NCBI GenBank assembly: GCA_902516235.1
Contig: CABXXO010000004.1
Location: 1-44,411 of the forward strand
Reading direction: 5' to 3'
Source of the DNA: an uncultured Alphaproteobacteria bacterium
Lineage (GTDB): Bacteria; Pseudomonadota; Alphaproteobacteria; HIMB59
DNA: 44,411 nt
This document shows, in pieces, positions 9,500 to 17,610 of the stretch. Within the stretch, counting starts at the first letter, position 1, and every line of letters begins with the position of its first letter. The notes beneath the pieces were generated by a model. That model worked only from the letters and a program-made list of their open reading frames with translations. It was not told where the DNA came from and did no database searches. The translations under genes and the position numbers were made by a program.

Positions 9500-9512
9500 G
9501 TAATTTAACTGT

Positions 9513-9540
9513 TTGACTATTTATAAGACAAAAGTATATA
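9513..9540 (+). promoter_or_regulatory. Candidate sigma-70 promoter of tRNA-Pro
   Basis: TTGACT at 9513-9518 and TATATA at 9535-9540 are separated by 16 bp, ending 11 bp before the mature tRNA 5' end. It is the best -35/-10 pair in the 52-bp gap. It would also drive the NDUFS4-like gene 11 nt behind the tRNA. Confidence 0.5.
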
Positions 9541-9551
9541 TATTCAATACT

Positions 9552-9628
<77 letters not shown>

Positions 9629-9639
9629 GTAAGTAAACT

Positions 9640-9948
9640 ATGAAAAAAGTTATAATTAAAAGACCTTCTAAAACAAATATGCAATCGGGTCTTAAAAAAA
9701 CTAAATTATGGATCATTGAATTTGACTTTGACCCTAGTCTTCAAAAAGATGTTTTAATGGGATGGAATAGTTCAAAAAACACAACTAAACAGCTAAAACT
9801 CAATTTTGATAACCTAGATGATGCTATCTTATGGTGTCAAAAGAACTCATATGAATATAGGGTTGTAGATCAAACTTATAAACAAGTAAAACCAAAGAGT
9901 TACGCGAGTAATTTCTCGAATAACAGAAAAACCTCCTGGACTCATTAA
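9640..9948 (+). CDS. NDUFS4-like complex I accessory subunit
   Basis: A 102-aa protein of the 'ETC complex I subunit conserved region' family (PF04800), the bacterial counterpart of mitochondrial NDUFS4, found mainly in alphaproteobacteria. Conserved features are WIIEFDFDPSLQKDVLMGWNSSKNT, the FDNLDDAILWCQKNSYEYRVV block, KSYASNFSNNRK and the terminal WTH. It should sit on the peripheral arm of NADH:ubiquinone oxidoreductase in the cytoplasm. The ATG follows the CCA of tRNA-Pro by only 11 nt, with no SD, so its mRNA 5' end is probably made by tRNA 3' processing. Confidence 0.9.
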   Translation: MKKVIIKRPSKTNMQSGLKKTKLWIIEFDFDPSLQKDVLMGWNSSKNTTKQLKLNFDNLDDAILWCQKNSYEYRVVDQTYKQVKPKSYASNFSNNRKTSWTH

Positions 9949-9955
9949 TAATTAA

Positions 9956-9978
9956 ATATTCATTTTTCTGAATATAAT
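9956..9978 (+). promoter_or_regulatory. Candidate promoter with a small inverted repeat upstream of the Liv-type binding protein
   Basis: A 7-bp inverted repeat (ATATTCA, 6-nt loop, TGAATAT; 9956-9975) runs into a TATAAT box at 9973-9978, about 44 nt before the ATG at 10022. No good -35 is seen, so it could be an activated promoter with the repeat as operator. This is a weak, by-eye call. Confidence 0.3.
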
Positions 9979-10021
9979 ACTATTATCACTGCATAATTAT
10001 TAATTAATAAGGGGGAAAGAA

Positions 10022-11197
10022 ATGATTAAGTTCATTACAACTCTGCTTGCTTTATTTATGTTTAGCACGTCATACGCTAAAGAAGTTAAAGTTGGCATTA
10101 TTTTAGGTTTTACAGGACCTATTGAATCATTAACGCCAGGTATGGCTGCGGGCGCCGAGTTAGCTTTTACTGAAGCTTCAAACTCTGGTGCATTATTAGA
10201 TGGTTCTACAGTTAACTCAATAAGAGCTGACTCAACATGTATCGACTCAGCAGCAGCAGCATCTGCAGCTGAATTTTTAATATCCCAAGGAGTTACAGCG
10301 ATAATGGGAGCAGATTGTTCTGGTGTTACAGGTGCAGTACTCTCAAATGTTGCTGTTCCAAATGGTGTTCCTATGATTTCACCATCTGCAACTTCACCAG
10401 CATTAACAACCGCAGAAGATAATGGTTTGTTTTTTAGAACAGCTCCATCAGATGCAAGAGGAGGAGAAGTTTTAGCAGATATTACTAACGACAGAGGTAT
10501 TACAAGTGTTGCAATAACCTATGTAAATACAGACTACGGTGTCGGTTTGGCTGATGTTTATGAAGCTGCTGCAGCTGCTAGAGGTATTGAAGTTACTGCA
10601 AAAACTGCCCACGAGGGAGATAAAGCTGACTATAGTGCTGAGGTAGGTGTTCTTTCATCTGCTGGTGGAGACGCCTTAGTTGTTATTGGCTATTTAGATC
10701 AAGGTGGAAACCAAATTATACAGGGATCACTTGATAGCGGTGCTTTTGATACATTTGTGCTTTCTGATGGAATGATTGGTGCTTCATTAACAGATACTTT
10801 TGGTTCTGATCTTGATGGATCTTTTGGTTCTATGCCTGGTTCATTAGGCGCTGGTGCTATGAAGTTTAAAGCGTACGCCGAAGCAAATGGTGTTGACCCT
10901 TCAGTTTATGTTGGAGAGTCTTACGATGCTGCAGCATTAATCATGCTAGCAATGTGTAAAGGTGGATCTGATGATAGTGCAACTGTGGCTGCAAATATTA
11001 TGAGTGTAGCTAATGGTCCTGGTACAAAGATTTATGCTGGTGAACTAGGTAAAGGTCTTGAGCTTGCTTGTGCAGGTTTCGCAGTTGACTATGACGGAGC
11101 AACAGATGTTAACTTCACAGAAGTTGGAGAAGCATTTGGAGCATTCCTTGAAAAAGGAATTGAAGGCGGTCAATTCACAGACGTAGCTCAAAGATAA
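10022..11197 (+). CDS. Branched-chain amino acid-type ABC substrate-binding protein
   Basis: A 391-aa periplasmic receptor. Signal peptide at residues 1 to about 19 (MIKFITTLLALFMFSTSYA), then EVKVGIILGFTGPIESLTPGMAAGAELAFTEASNSGAL, the standard opening of the Leu/Ile/Val-binding (type I) family; IMGADCSGVTGAVLSNVAVPNGVPMISPSATSPALT is the ligand-loop region. A strong SD (AAGGGGG) precedes the ATG, in keeping with high expression. It is convergent with livMHFG across a shared terminator and probably serves that transporter from a separate transcript. The ligand may be an amino acid, amide or another small compound; Liv-type specificity cannot be read from sequence alone. Confidence 0.9.
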   Translation: MIKFITTLLALFMFSTSYAKEVKVGIILGFTGPIESLTPGMAAGAELAFTEASNSGALLDGSTVNSIRADSTCIDSAAAASAAEFLISQGVTAIMGADCSGVTGAVLSNVAVPNGVPMISPSATSPALTTAEDNGLFFRTAPSDARGGEVLADITNDRGITSVAITYVNTDYGVGLADVYEAAAAARGIEVTAKTAHEGDKADYSAEVGVLSSAGGDALVVIGYLDQGGNQIIQGSLDSGAFDTFVLSDGMIGASLTDTFGSDLDGSFGSMPGSLGAGAMKFKAYAEANGVDPSVYVGESYDAAALIMLAMCKGGSDDSATVAANIMSVANGPGTKIYAGELGKGLELACAGFAVDYDGATDVNFTEVGEAFGAFLEKGIEGGQFTDVAQR

Positions 11198-11206
11198 ACA
11201 TTAAAA

Positions 11207-11235
11207 TTTAGCCTCATCTTTTAGGTGGGGCTAAA
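11207..11235. terminator. Bidirectional intrinsic terminator between the binding-protein gene and livM
   Basis: A 12-bp near-perfect stem (11207-11218 with 11224-11235, two G-T pairs) around a 5-nt loop. It is followed on the plus strand by TAATTTTCTTT and preceded by AAAA, which gives a U tract on the other strand. It sits exactly between two convergent genes. Confidence 0.8.
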
Positions 11236-11244
11236 TAATTTTCT

Positions 11245-12615
11245 TTAATTTTTTATAACCTTTTCCGGAAGTAATCCTTTCGGTCTGTATCTCACAACTA
11301 ATAGTAGGCCCAAACCCATCATTAAATATCGAAAGTATGGAACACTATTTTGAAGATGATTTTTGATGTAACTAGTTTCATCTAAATGGCCAGTGAATAA
11401 GTTAATTACAACCATTGCAAATGGTGCTGATTGTATCCAAATAAACCAGACTACAAACCCTCCAAGTACTGCTCCATAATTATTCCCTGTACCACCTAAG
11501 AGGACCATCACCCATATTAAAAAAGTATATCTTAGTGGTTGATAACTTGATGGAGTAAAAAGACCGTCATAAGTAACGAGCATTGCACCTGCAAAACCAA
11601 TAATCGCTGAACCTAACATAAAAATAAACAAATGCTGTTTAACAACATTTTTACCCATAGCCCTAGCTGCTTCTTCATTATCTCTTATGGCTCTCATCAT
11701 CCTACCCCAGGGAGAATTTAAAGCTTTTTCTGAAAAATATAGAATTACAAATACAACGACTAAAAAAATCAAACTAAAACAAAGTTTCACAAAAACACCT
11801 GAAGAGGTAATTACTAATTGATTAAGTAAAGAAATTTTTACTTCAGGGTCTAAAACATTGGATAACTTTGAGGAGTTAAAAAACTGAACTAAATTAATAA
11901 ACCATTCTGACTCTTGTAAATTCACTTCATAAGGAACGGGTCTCTTTAGACCAATAACATTCTTAACACCTCTTGATAGCCACTCTTCATGTTTTACAAT
12001 CGTAATTATAATTCCCGATACCAACAGAGTAGAAATAGCTAAATAATCTGATCTTAATCCCAAACATACCTTTCCTACTACAAAAGCCACTAAGGCAGAT
12101 AAAATTGCTCCTACAAACCAAGAGAAAATAATTGGTAAATTCGCACCCCCAAGGAAACCAGAAGTAGCAGCATTTATAGACTCAATTTTACTAATTGATG
12201 GTCCTGCTATGAATTTAAGTAAAGGGATAGATAAAATTATAATTAAGAATACAAAATAGTTTTTATATTTATGTTTCGATAATTTTTTATTAATCATAAA
12301 TACGCTAATTACAACAGCTGCTAAAAATAATCCTGATATTAAAATACCTATACCTCCAGCACTCCATGCTTCATGCACAGGTGGCACAGAAACTAAAACA
12401 GTTGCAAGCCCTCCTATTGCTAAAAAACCCATTACACCAAAGTTTATTAACCCCGCAAATCCCCATTGTATATTTACCCCCATTGCCATGACCGCAGAGA
12501 TCAAACAAAGATTTAACATTGATAGAGCGATGCCCCAGGACTGAAACAGGCCAACTAAAACTGTTAATACAGTCATCACAGAGAAACAAATTCTAAAGTC
12601 TATATTTTTGATCAT
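11245..12615 (-). CDS. livM: Branched-chain amino acid ABC transporter permease LivM
   Basis: A 456-aa inner-membrane permease with about ten hydrophobic segments. It contains the LivM pattern GVNIQWGFAGLINFGVMGFLAIG near residues 46-68, GRMMRAIRDNEEAARAMGKNV (the ATPase-contact loop) and a final YRPKGLLPE. It is longer than many LivM proteins because of an added charged and hydrophobic insert between residues about 90 and 160. It is the last gene of livGFHM, overlapping livH by 4 nt, and forms the channel with LivH. Confidence 0.92.
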   Translation of the reverse strand: MIKNIDFRICFSVMTVLTVLVGLFQSWGIALSMLNLCLISAVMAMGVNIQWGFAGLINFGVMGFLAIGGLATVLVSVPPVHEAWSAGGIGILISGLFLAAVVISVFMINKKLSKHKYKNYFVFLIIILSIPLLKFIAGPSISKIESINAATSGFLGGANLPIIFSWFVGAILSALVAFVVGKVCLGLRSDYLAISTLLVSGIIITIVKHEEWLSRGVKNVIGLKRPVPYEVNLQESEWFINLVQFFNSSKLSNVLDPEVKISLLNQLVITSSGVFVKLCFSLIFLVVVFVILYFSEKALNSPWGRMMRAIRDNEEAARAMGKNVVKQHLFIFMLGSAIIGFAGAMLVTYDGLFTPSSYQPLRYTFLIWVMVLLGGTGNNYGAVLGGFVVWFIWIQSAPFAMVVINLFTGHLDETSYIKNHLQNSVPYFRYLMMGLGLLLVVRYRPKGLLPEKVIKN

Positions 12616-13622
12616 ATGACTTTCCCTTTAAAAATACCATTTGGCCTAAATATGAGAACAACTATCAATATTGCAAAAGAGATAGCAAATTTATAATCAG
12701 TTGAGATAAATTGTATAAGCGTACTCGGCTCTAAACTTTCTGGCAAAATATATTTAAAGAATTTTTTATATGCATAGGTAAGACCTATTTCAGAGAATGC
12801 TATTAAAAAGCCCCCATAGAATGCCCCTAAAGGATTGCCTATCCCTCCAACTATTGTTGCTGCAAAGATAGGAAGAAGATTATTGAAATAGGTAAAGGGC
12901 TTAAAGCTCTTGTCTAATCCATATAATGTTCCTGCAACAGTCGCTAAAATAGAAACTATAACCCATGTTATTAAAACTATTTTTTTTGGGTCAATGCCTG
13001 AGAGTAGGGCTAGGTCTTCATTATTTGAATATGCCCTCATTGATTTTCCAGTCTTTGTTTTATTTAAAAAATAAAACAGTATTGAGCAGGTGATTATAGT
13101 TGTTACCAATGTAATTACTTGTGTAGACTTTATTGCTAGACCTTCATTTAAACCTGTTAATTGTTTAAATCCTCTCGCTTTCATTATGAATTTATGTCCA
13201 TCCATAAAATTTATATCATTTGGCCCAATGATAATTCTCACCACTGCATTTAAAACAAACATAATACCAAGGCTCACAACTATAAAAGTTACAGGATTAC
13301 TTTTTTTATTTCTGTAATATTCAAAAACTGTCTTGTCAAAGAATAAGCTCACAGCAATTGTCAATAAGATGCCAATAGGTAAAGCTAGAAGAGCCGTTGG
13401 AAGTAATCCAAATGAAATTCCCTTTGACTGTAAATACCATGTCATAAGAATTACAACCATAGTTCCAAAAGCCATTAAGTCTCCATAGGCAAAGTTAGCA
13501 AATCTTAACACTCCATAAATCAAAGTTACCCCAATAGCACCAAGCGCCAATTGAGATCCATAAGTGATACCAGGTACGATAATAAAGTTAGTTAGAAGTA
13601 TGATAGAGTTTAAAAAATCCAT
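12612..13622 (-). CDS. livH: Branched-chain amino acid ABC transporter permease LivH
   Basis: A 336-aa permease partner of LivM. GSQLALGAIGVTLIYGVLRFANFAYGDLMAFG at residues 22-53 is the typical LivH opening, MRAYSNNEDLALLSGID is the coupling loop for the ATPases, and ATIVGGIGNPLGAFYGG is a conserved membrane motif. It ends in IFRPNGIFKGKVI, normal for the family. It follows livF directly and overlaps livM by 4 nt, so the four transporter genes are one operon read leftward. Confidence 0.93.
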   Translation of the reverse strand: MDFLNSIILLTNFIIVPGITYGSQLALGAIGVTLIYGVLRFANFAYGDLMAFGTMVVILMTWYLQSKGISFGLLPTALLALPIGILLTIAVSLFFDKTVFEYYRNKKSNPVTFIVVSLGIMFVLNAVVRIIIGPNDINFMDGHKFIMKARGFKQLTGLNEGLAIKSTQVITLVTTIITCSILFYFLNKTKTGKSMRAYSNNEDLALLSGIDPKKIVLITWVIVSILATVAGTLYGLDKSFKPFTYFNNLLPIFAATIVGGIGNPLGAFYGGFLIAFSEIGLTYAYKKFFKYILPESLEPSTLIQFISTDYKFAISFAILIVVLIFRPNGIFKGKVI

Positions 13623-14324
13623 TTATCCACCCAAAAAAGCTTTTCTGATATCTTTATCATTTAGTAGGTAGTCACCTTTACCTTCGTATGCATTCTTTCC
13701 TGTCACCAATATATAACCCCGGTCAGATACTTCTAAAGCTTGTCGTGCATTTTGCTCAACCATCATGATAGCAATATTTTGCTTTTTAATATTCAGGATG
13801 TGTTGAAATAATTCAGTCATAATAACAGGTGAGACACCTGCTGTAGGCTCATCGAGCATTAAAACATCAGGATCAGTCATTAATGCCCTTGCTATTGCCA
13901 CTTGTTGCCTTTGTCCGCCAGATAACTCACCAGCAAACTGATCCTTCTTTTCTTTAATTATAGGGAATAGATCATACATTTCCTCTACTCTAGAAGCTAG
14001 ATTTTCGTCATTGATAAACGCTCCCATCTCTAAATTTTCTTTTACTGTTAACTCTGTAAATATATTTTTAATTTGAGGTACGAACGATAAGCCTAGTTTT
14101 ATTCGGTCTTGTGTTTTTAGATTTGTAATATTTTTACCATCTAGCATTACATTACCATCTTTTAATTCTAATATACCAAGCATGGCTCTCATTGCCGTTG
14201 ATTTTCCAGCACCATTGGGGCCCAGAATTGACACAATCTCTCCACGATCTACATTGAAAGAACACTCTTCAATAATGTTAACTCCACCGTATCCTCCTGT
14301 TAGATTTGTCGCTGAAAAAAACAT
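13623..14324 (-). CDS. livF: Branched-chain amino acid ABC transporter ATPase LivF
   Basis: A 233-aa cytoplasmic ATPase with all motifs in order: Walker A GPNGAGKST near residue 35, Q-loop FVPQIKNIF, signature LSGGQRQQ, Walker B VLMLDEPTAGVSP and H-loop MMVEQNA. The short C-terminal region (GYILVTGKNAYEGKGDYLL...FLGG) is the standard LivF ending. Its start overlaps the livG stop by one base. It works as a heterodimer with LivG under LivH/LivM. Confidence 0.95.
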   Translation of the reverse strand: MFFSATNLTGGYGGVNIIEECSFNVDRGEIVSILGPNGAGKSTAMRAMLGILELKDGNVMLDGKNITNLKTQDRIKLGLSFVPQIKNIFTELTVKENLEMGAFINDENLASRVEEMYDLFPIIKEKKDQFAGELSGGQRQQVAIARALMTDPDVLMLDEPTAGVSPVIMTELFQHILNIKKQNIAIMMVEQNARQALEVSDRGYILVTGKNAYEGKGDYLLNDKDIRKAFLGG

Positions 14325-15100
14325 TATTTTTTTAATCCCTTACCCAAATAGGACTCAATAACCTGTTCATTTGACTTAACCTCTTCAGCAGAACCTTTAA
14401 AGAGAACTGATCCTTCTGCTAAAACAATAACTGGGTCACATAACTCACTTATAAAATTAAAATCATGCTCAATCATACAAAATGTGTAACCTTTATCCTG
14501 ATTAAGTTTTAAAATCGACTCACTAATATCTTTTAAAAGAGTTTTATTAACACCTGCCCCAACTTCATCTAAGAAAACTATTTTTGCATCAACCATCATA
14601 GTTCTCGCCAATTCTAATAATTTCTTTTGTCCTCCAGAGAGATTTCCAGCTCTTTCATTTTTTAAGTGTTCTATCTTAAGAAATTTTAGAACATCCATAG
14701 CCTTATCTCTTATAATCTCATCCTCTTTTTTTATTTGTCGATTATTCATAAGAGAGTAAAGAAGTTTTTCACCCTTTTGATTACCTGGAACTACCATTAA
14801 ATTTTCAATAACTGTCATATTTGAAAATTCGTGTGCAATTTGAAATGTCCTTAATACGCCTAAATGAAACAAGTCGTGTGACTCTTCATTTGTGATTTCA
14901 ACACCATTATAGAAAACTTTCCCTGTGTCTGGTTTAAGATTTCCAGTTATGACGTTAAATAATGTCGTTTTGCCAGAGCCATTAGGCCCTATAATACCAG
15001 TAATGGCTTTATCTTTAATTTCTAAGGAGCAGTCATTAAGCGCTACTAAACCGCCAAAAGTTTTTACTAAATTCTCTACCTTTATTAATGTGTTGTTCAT
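14324..15100 (-). CDS. livG: Branched-chain amino acid ABC transporter ATPase LivG
   Basis: A 258-aa ATPase, first gene of the operon. Walker A GPNGSGKTT is near residue 37, the long insertion typical of LivG follows (VLRTFQIAHEFSNMTVIENLMV), then signature LSGGQKKLLELAR, Walker B IVFLDEVGAGVN and H-loop MIEHDF. The proline after the catalytic Glu in the usual DEPxAG is a valine here, a mild oddity that does not remove a catalytic residue. The 63-bp gap to the divergent tRNA-Arg must hold promoters for both. Confidence 0.95.
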   Translation of the reverse strand: MNNTLIKVENLVKTFGGLVALNDCSLEIKDKAITGIIGPNGSGKTTLFNVITGNLKPDTGKVFYNGVEITNEESHDLFHLGVLRTFQIAHEFSNMTVIENLMVVPGNQKGEKLLYSLMNNRQIKKEDEIIRDKAMDVLKFLKIEHLKNERAGNLSGGQKKLLELARTMMVDAKIVFLDEVGAGVNKTLLKDISESILKLNQDKGYTFCMIEHDFNFISELCDPVIVLAEGSVLFKGSAEEVKSNEQVIESYLGKGLKK

Positions 15101-15107
15101 TTAAAAA

Positions 15108-15136
15108 TTAATGCATATTAAAGTAGAAAATATAAA
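15108..15136 (+). promoter_or_regulatory. Candidate promoter of tRNA-Arg
   Basis: TTAATG (15108-15113) and TATAAA (15131-15136) are 17 bp apart, placing the start about 20 nt before the mature tRNA. Before the element inserted, this promoter would also have read into the glycerate kinase operon now at 24105. Confidence 0.42.
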
Positions 15137-15163
15137 GTTGAAGTGGTAAATATTCCAATAAAT

Positions 15164-15240
15164 GCGCTCTTAGCTCAGCTGGATAGAGCATCTGCCTTCT
15201 AAGCAGAGGGTCGCAGGTTCGAATCCTGCAGAGCGCGCCA
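15164..15240 (+). tRNA. tRNA-Arg (UCU), used as integration site
   Basis: A complete 77-nt cloverleaf: acceptor GCGCTCT/AGAGCGC, D arm GCTC...GAGC, anticodon stem TCTGC/GCAGA with loop CTTCTAA (anticodon UCU, reads AGA/AGG), T arm GCAGG-TTCGAAT-CCTGC, discriminator G and CCA. Its 3' half from 15195 is the left copy of the att repeat, so the integrated element supplies this part and keeps the tRNA whole. Confidence 0.98.
15195..15240 (+). repeat. attL core repeat (3' half of tRNA-Arg)
   Basis: 46 bp, identical to 24049-24094, running from the anticodon loop (CCTTCTAA) through the T arm and acceptor strand to CCA. The bases on either side of the two copies differ, so the repeat limits are exact. 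This is the usual target region of tRNA-specific tyrosine integrases. Confidence 0.97.
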
Positions 15241-15332
15241 TCCAAAAGATAATTACAAGTTTAAAAAACTAAATCGCTTCAAACTAATTTGAGATTTTAT
15301 CCCCAAAAGTAAGGGTCAACCAATTGACTAGT

Positions 15333-15408
15333 CTGTGTACCTTTTGTTAGCGTTTGTTTATGAGAATCTATTTAAATTTGTTTCGTAGGGTACACATAGG
15401 GTACACAG
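15333..15408 (+). promoter_or_regulatory. Left putative integrase arm-site module
   Basis: Inverted copy CTGTGTACC at 15333-15341, followed by two tandem copies AGGGTACACAT (15387-15397) and AGGGTACACAG (15398-15408), an exact 11-bp period. The same set in the same order and orientation lies near the other end of the element (23914-23991). Paired sites on both flanks of the core, one helical turn apart, are what arm-type sites of lambda/P4-like integrases look like. Binding by this integrase is inference. The module fills most of the 313-bp stretch without a gene before int. Confidence 0.72.
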
Positions 15409-15553
15409 AGATATTTACCCACCCCCATTGTGTCTTTGACAATTACAATGGAAGTGATTTCAACCCACGACAATTTTTCCTAAAGGCTAAAAAACATTCT
15501 CAAGCAATCACAAACCTTTTGAAAGCGAGACAATAATCGAAAGGAAACATAAA

Positions 15554-16828
15554 ATGCAAAAAATAATATTCAATAAAACCAATATAGAATCCCTAGAGAC
15601 CCCAATTAAAAGATCTAGGGTATATTCTACTGAGATAGAGGGATTGTTCTGTGAGACCTTTAAATCTGGAATTAAAACCTTCCGTGTTCAGTATAAGTTA
15701 AACAACTTAAAATATACTTTCACAATAGGTCGATATCCTAGTATTCATCCAAGTTTTGCTATTACAAAAGCAAAGGAAGTTAAAAGGTTAGTAGCAGAAG
15801 GTGAAAATCCACAACTAGCTAAATCAGAAAATAGAAAAGAACCTACATTTAGAGATTATTATCTAAGAGAATATATTCCTCTAAAGATTTCTACTTATGA
15901 GGATCATAAAGATGTTAAAGCTTATTTTGATAATAATACTTCACTACAGAATATTTATAGAATTAGATATTCCAACAAAGTAGGGAAGGGATTAGAAACT
16001 TTAGTACAGAATTATAATTCTACTCTCAGATCTCATAGTTTCTGCAATAAGAGGATGGTAGATATATCACCTCTAGATATTCAAAAACTATTTTTAGATA
16101 TTTCCAAAAAACAAACTGCTAATCAATTAATGAGACAGTTAAGAAATGTATTTGAGTTCTATAATCCCTCTAATAACCCTGTCAAACTTGCCCTAAAGAA
16201 GTACATAAAACTCCATGTAAGCAATGAGAGAACACGAAAAGCGACTGAGCAAGAGTTAATGAGATTGGGTAATGCACTCAATAAAATAGAAAGTGGGTTC
16301 TTAATGGATAATGGGTTCTATTATCAACCCCAAAAAACCCAAGCAATAATTATTCGTGTTTGTTTATACGAAGGTTTAAGACCTAATGAAATCTATTCAA
16401 TGAAGTGGGAAGAGATTGAAAGCTCTAGATATCAAACTCTTTCTAAAACGGGTTTAATAGAAACTGAACTAACTTCACAAACTCTTAAAGAATTAGAGAA
16501 GTTAAATAGAAATACTGTTTATGTGTTTGAAGGTAGAAAACCAAATACACATATCAAATCTATCAGAAAAACTTGGCATAAGGCTTGTGAGTTAGCAGAT
16601 ATAACTGACCTTGAACTATATGACTTAAGAAAAACATTTTCCTCTAAAGCTACACAAACCTTTGGAGTGTTTAATAGTTCTAAACTAACGAACCATAAAT
16701 CATCTAAAGTAGTAGAGAAACATTACTCTCATTTGGACAGTGGAGAAACTAAAGAGAAAAAGGATCAGATAGCTGAAAGGTTTAATAACCTCCTCAATGG
16801 TGGTGGAAAGGTAATCAACCTTGGGTAA
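15554..16828 (+). CDS. int: Tyrosine recombinase, P4-type integrase
   Basis: A 424-aa site-specific recombinase. The N-terminal part (about residues 20-85) is an arm-binding DUF4102-like domain (FRVQYKLNNLKYTFTIGRYPSIHPSFAITKAKEVKRLVAEGENP). The catalytic domain shows R276 (LYEGLRPNEI), R359 (LYDLRKTF) and the nucleophile Y391 (VVEKHYSH). The His of the usual HxxR box is Tyr356 here, a substitution tolerated in some family members. An SD-like AAAGGAAA precedes the ATG. It lies next to the intact tRNA, as expected for the element's own integrase, and its end overlaps the next gene by 8 nt. Confidence 0.95.
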   Translation: MQKIIFNKTNIESLETPIKRSRVYSTEIEGLFCETFKSGIKTFRVQYKLNNLKYTFTIGRYPSIHPSFAITKAKEVKRLVAEGENPQLAKSENRKEPTFRDYYLREYIPLKISTYEDHKDVKAYFDNNTSLQNIYRIRYSNKVGKGLETLVQNYNSTLRSHSFCNKRMVDISPLDIQKLFLDISKKQTANQLMRQLRNVFEFYNPSNNPVKLALKKYIKLHVSNERTRKATEQELMRLGNALNKIESGFLMDNGFYYQPQKTQAIIIRVCLYEGLRPNEIYSMKWEEIESSRYQTLSKTGLIETELTSQTLKELEKLNRNTVYVFEGRKPNTHIKSIRKTWHKACELADITDLELYDLRKTFSSKATQTFGVFNSSKLTNHKSSKVVEKHYSHLDSGETKEKKDQIAERFNNLLNGGGKVINLG

Positions 16829-17582
16829 GATACTTAAATTTGATAGGGGAGTTGAAGAAGCTCCCCTAGGTTTAACACATCATAGATCTCATTACGCTAG
16901 TACAATTAAATTGTTTGAGATGTTTAAGTTTTATAGATACATCAAACAGACAAATCCAAATCCTAGCTTAGATAATCGACCAGATCTTTTTGTTAAAGAG
17001 AAACATAAAATAAAGTTTCTTCATTTAGCATGGGAATACGAATACTTAGATCTAATTTATTCTCAAAATACGAGACCTTTTTCAAATGAAGAATTAAATT
17101 ACATAATACCAAAACTAAAAAGAATTAAAAAAGATATAGACGATATTGAGAAGTTAATGAAAGACAAACTTGATAATAAAAATAATTCTAAACCTAAAAA
17201 AACTCTTGGAAATTTATCTACATTTACAATTGATGAGAGTAGAAAAGAGTTACTATCTACAAAAAGATTATCATTCATCTTGGAAAGAGAAGCTAAAGGA
17301 GATTTAATAAAACAAAAAAAGAACAGACCTAGAGAGGCATTATCCCTTGTATATGCAGTTCAAATATTAAAAGAGATATATAATTGCCTTGATATTAAAC
17401 AAGAGTGGAAAACATTTATTCACCAAGAAATACTTAAATTACCATCACTATCTGAGTTAAAATATATAACTATTGAAACTGCTATAAAGAAATCAAAAGG
17501 TAAAGCTTTTCAGGATCAATGGCTTAGATCTGCTAGAGATGAGGGTGAATTTGAGAATATCCGCAAATTCATTTTGGGCTAA
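16821..17582 (+). CDS. Unknown protein coupled to the integrase
   Basis: A 253-aa lysine-rich soluble protein that I do not recognise. It starts at a TTG at 16821, inside the integrase end, with AAAGG about 9 nt upstream, so it is probably made by coupled translation. There is no signal peptide or membrane segment. The middle (residues about 90-125) is strongly charged and probably helical, followed by a KKRLSFILEREAKGD-like basic stretch. The tight link to int suggests a role in recombination, excision or control of the element, but this is inference from position only. Confidence 0.75.
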   Translation: MGKILKFDRGVEEAPLGLTHHRSHYASTIKLFEMFKFYRYIKQTNPNPSLDNRPDLFVKEKHKIKFLHLAWEYEYLDLIYSQNTRPFSNEELNYIIPKLKRIKKDIDDIEKLMKDKLDNKNNSKPKKTLGNLSTFTIDESRKELLSTKRLSFILEREAKGDLIKQKKNRPREALSLVYAVQILKEIYNCLDIKQEWKTFIHQEILKLPSLSELKYITIETAIKKSKGKAFQDQWLRSARDEGEFENIRKFILG

Positions 17583-17610
17583 TTAATTTTTAAATCTTTT
17601 TTACTTAATT

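Noticed and set aside
15354-15536. 60-codon open frame between tRNA-Arg and the integrase
   Set aside because: It starts at TTG without an SD and runs through the tandem arm-like sites; the residue pattern is not protein-like.
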